From Paenibacillus cellulositrophicus (lineage in GTDB: Bacteria > Bacillota > Bacilli > Paenibacillales > Paenibacillaceae): DNA of 64,000 nucleotides. Shown piece by piece: positions 63,127 to 64,000 of this stretch (position 1 is its first letter; each line of letters begins with the position of its first letter). The DNA lies in NCBI RefSeq assembly GCF_009363095.1, contig NZ_CP045295.1:5795001-5859000 (forward strand), given 5' to 3'. The notes under the pieces were generated by a model. It made no database searches, had not been told where the DNA came from, and was given only the letters and a program-made list of their open reading frames with translations. A program made the translations under genes and the position numbers.

Positions 63127-64000
63127 ATGCTGGAAACCAGGTCCGAGCGGATCACGGGAATAGGCATCTACGTCCTGTTGGGGGTCGTCACCCTGATCGT
63201 TCTGTACCCGCTGTTCTTCGTGCTGATCGCATCGGTCAGCAACCCCGGGTCGGTCATTCGAGGCGAGGTATGGCTGTGGCCCAAAGGGTTCTCGCTCGTT
63301 GGTTATGAACGCCTGTTTGGGAACAAGGAGCTGCTTCGTGGCTTTATGAACACGGTCATGTATACGGTTGTTGGAACCGCGCTCAATGTGGTGATGACCG
63401 TGGCGGGGGCTTACCCGCTGTCCCGCACGGACTTTAAAGGCAGACACTTCTTTACGTTCCTGATCGTGTTTACGATGTTTTTTGGCGGCGGCATGATTCC
63501 GACATACCTGCTGATCAAAAGCCTCGGGCTGCTCAATACGTTCTGGGCCATGATTATTCCGTCCGCCGTCTCGGTATGGAACATTCTGATCATGCGCACG
63601 TTTTTTCAATCCTCCATCCCCAAGGAAGTTCAAGAAGCGGCTTTCATGGATGGATGCTCCAATATTAAAATTTTGCTCAAAGTCGTACTGCCCCTGTCGG
63701 GACCGGTACTCGCGGTCATGGTGCTGTTCTACGCGGTCGGACATTGGAATGCTTACTTCAGCGCGCTGCTCTATTTGTCGGACCGGGATTTGTACCCGAT
63801 GCAGCTGTTTCTGCGGGAGATTCTGGTACAGAACCAGATGCAGGAGATGGTCGACATCAGCGATGATACGCTGGCCCGCAGTCTGATGGATGCCGAGGCG
63901 ATCAAATACGCGGCGGTTATTGTCACGAATCTGCCGATGCTCATTCTTTACCCTTTTCTGCAAAAGTATTTCGTCAAAGGTGTCATGGTTGGTGCGATTA
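63127..64000 (+). CDS. YtcP-type sugar ABC permease, cut by the window end
   Basis: The first 291 codons are present; the stop lies beyond the window. AAGGAGG precedes ATG 63127, 31 bases after the previous gene. Hydrophobic segments are GIGIYVLLGVVTLIVLYPLFFVLIASV at the start, and FFTFLIVFTMFFGGGMIPTYLLIKSLGL is the conserved YtcP stretch. The EAA loop reads KEVQEAAFMDGCSNIKI near residue 170. It pairs with the LplB-type permease. A binding lipoprotein gene would be expected just downstream. Confidence 0.9.
   Translation, partial: MLETRSERITGIGIYVLLGVVTLIVLYPLFFVLIASVSNPGSVIRGEVWLWPKGFSLVGYERLFGNKELLRGFMNTVMYTVVGTALNVVMTVAGAYPLSRTDFKGRHFFTFLIVFTMFFGGGMIPTYLLIKSLGLLNTFWAMIIPSAVSVWNILIMRTFFQSSIPKEVQEAAFMDGCSNIKILLKVVLPLSGPVLAVMVLFYAVGHWNAYFSALLYLSDRDLYPMQLFLREILVQNQMQEMVDISDDTLARSLMDAEAIKYAAVIVTNLPMLILYPFLQKYFVKGVMVGAI

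Noticed and set aside
63121..63963. 280-codon open frame on the minus strand opposite the YtcP-type permease
   Set aside because: The plus strand encodes a clear permease with family motifs; the minus frame is rich in R, H and Q with no domain, a codon-bias shadow.
1..64000. CRISPR arrays, tRNA or rRNA genes, transposases, prophage genes, riboswitches
   Set aside because: None could be recognised; the only long tandem repeats are coding (54523-57222).

Overview
The window reads as chromosome of an endospore-forming member of the Paenibacillaceae, most likely Paenibacillus. The evidence is two tripartite spore-germinant-receptor operons, a giant SLH-anchored surface protein, many AraC, MarR, GntR and MerR regulators, LplB/YtcP-type sugar permeases, strong purine-rich ribosome binding sites with frequent GTG/TTG starts, and intermediate G+C. 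I saw no rRNA, tRNA, CRISPR array, transposase or prophage module.

Layout. 1-4.2 kb: a frameshifted GH99/GH71-like gene and a GH78-type alpha-L-rhamnosidase. 4.3-11.2 kb: small regulator-enzyme modules (AraC + VOC protein; AraC + epoxide-hydrolase-like + DJ-1/PfpI; DinB), interrupted by a GntR-LacI sugar repressor. 11.3-16.2 kb: a carbohydrate ABC importer whose MalF-type permease is fused to a signal peptide and seven-repeat beta-propeller. 16.2-32.3 kb: MarR, flavin monooxygenase, secreted DUF4855 protein, DinB, an ECF41 sigma factor with a nitroreductase, methyltransferase, 2-hydroxyacid dehydrogenase, short-chain dehydrogenase, membrane proteins, cytochrome bd oxidase (cydAB), and a MerR / imine-reductase-like pair. 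32.4-38.8 kb: a GH2 enzyme, an NTF2-like protein and a GH106-like enzyme. 39-43 kb: ger operon 1 (order A-B-C). 43-49 kb: an MhqR-like quinone/electrophile-response operon, a GyrI-like protein, a WYL regulator, and a YhdH-type reductase divergent from a LysR regulator. 49-53 kb: ger operon 2 on the minus strand (order B-A-C). 53-59.3 kb: a 2088-residue RCC1 / Ig-like / SLH surface protein. 59.5-64 kb: a membrane-bound AraC sensor-regulator divergent from two sugar permeases; the second runs off the window.

How it may work together. The glycoside hydrolases GH78, GH2 and GH106-like have no visible signal peptide, while only the DUF4855/F5-8C protein is exported. This fits import of rhamnose-containing or other branched oligosaccharides by the ABC systems followed by cytoplasmic trimming. 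The GntR-LacI protein is a good candidate local regulator: GTATAC-centred sites overlap the -10 of its own promoter, of the ABC importer promoter (where two sites form a perfect inverted repeat) and of the GH2 promoter. Cre-like sites precede three of the carbohydrate genes, suggesting CcpA control. The remaining genes are largely stress, detoxification and redox modules, several with recognisable operators (MhqR-like, MerR 20-bp spacer, ECF41-type).

Functions are inferred from reading protein motifs by eye; no database search was possible.
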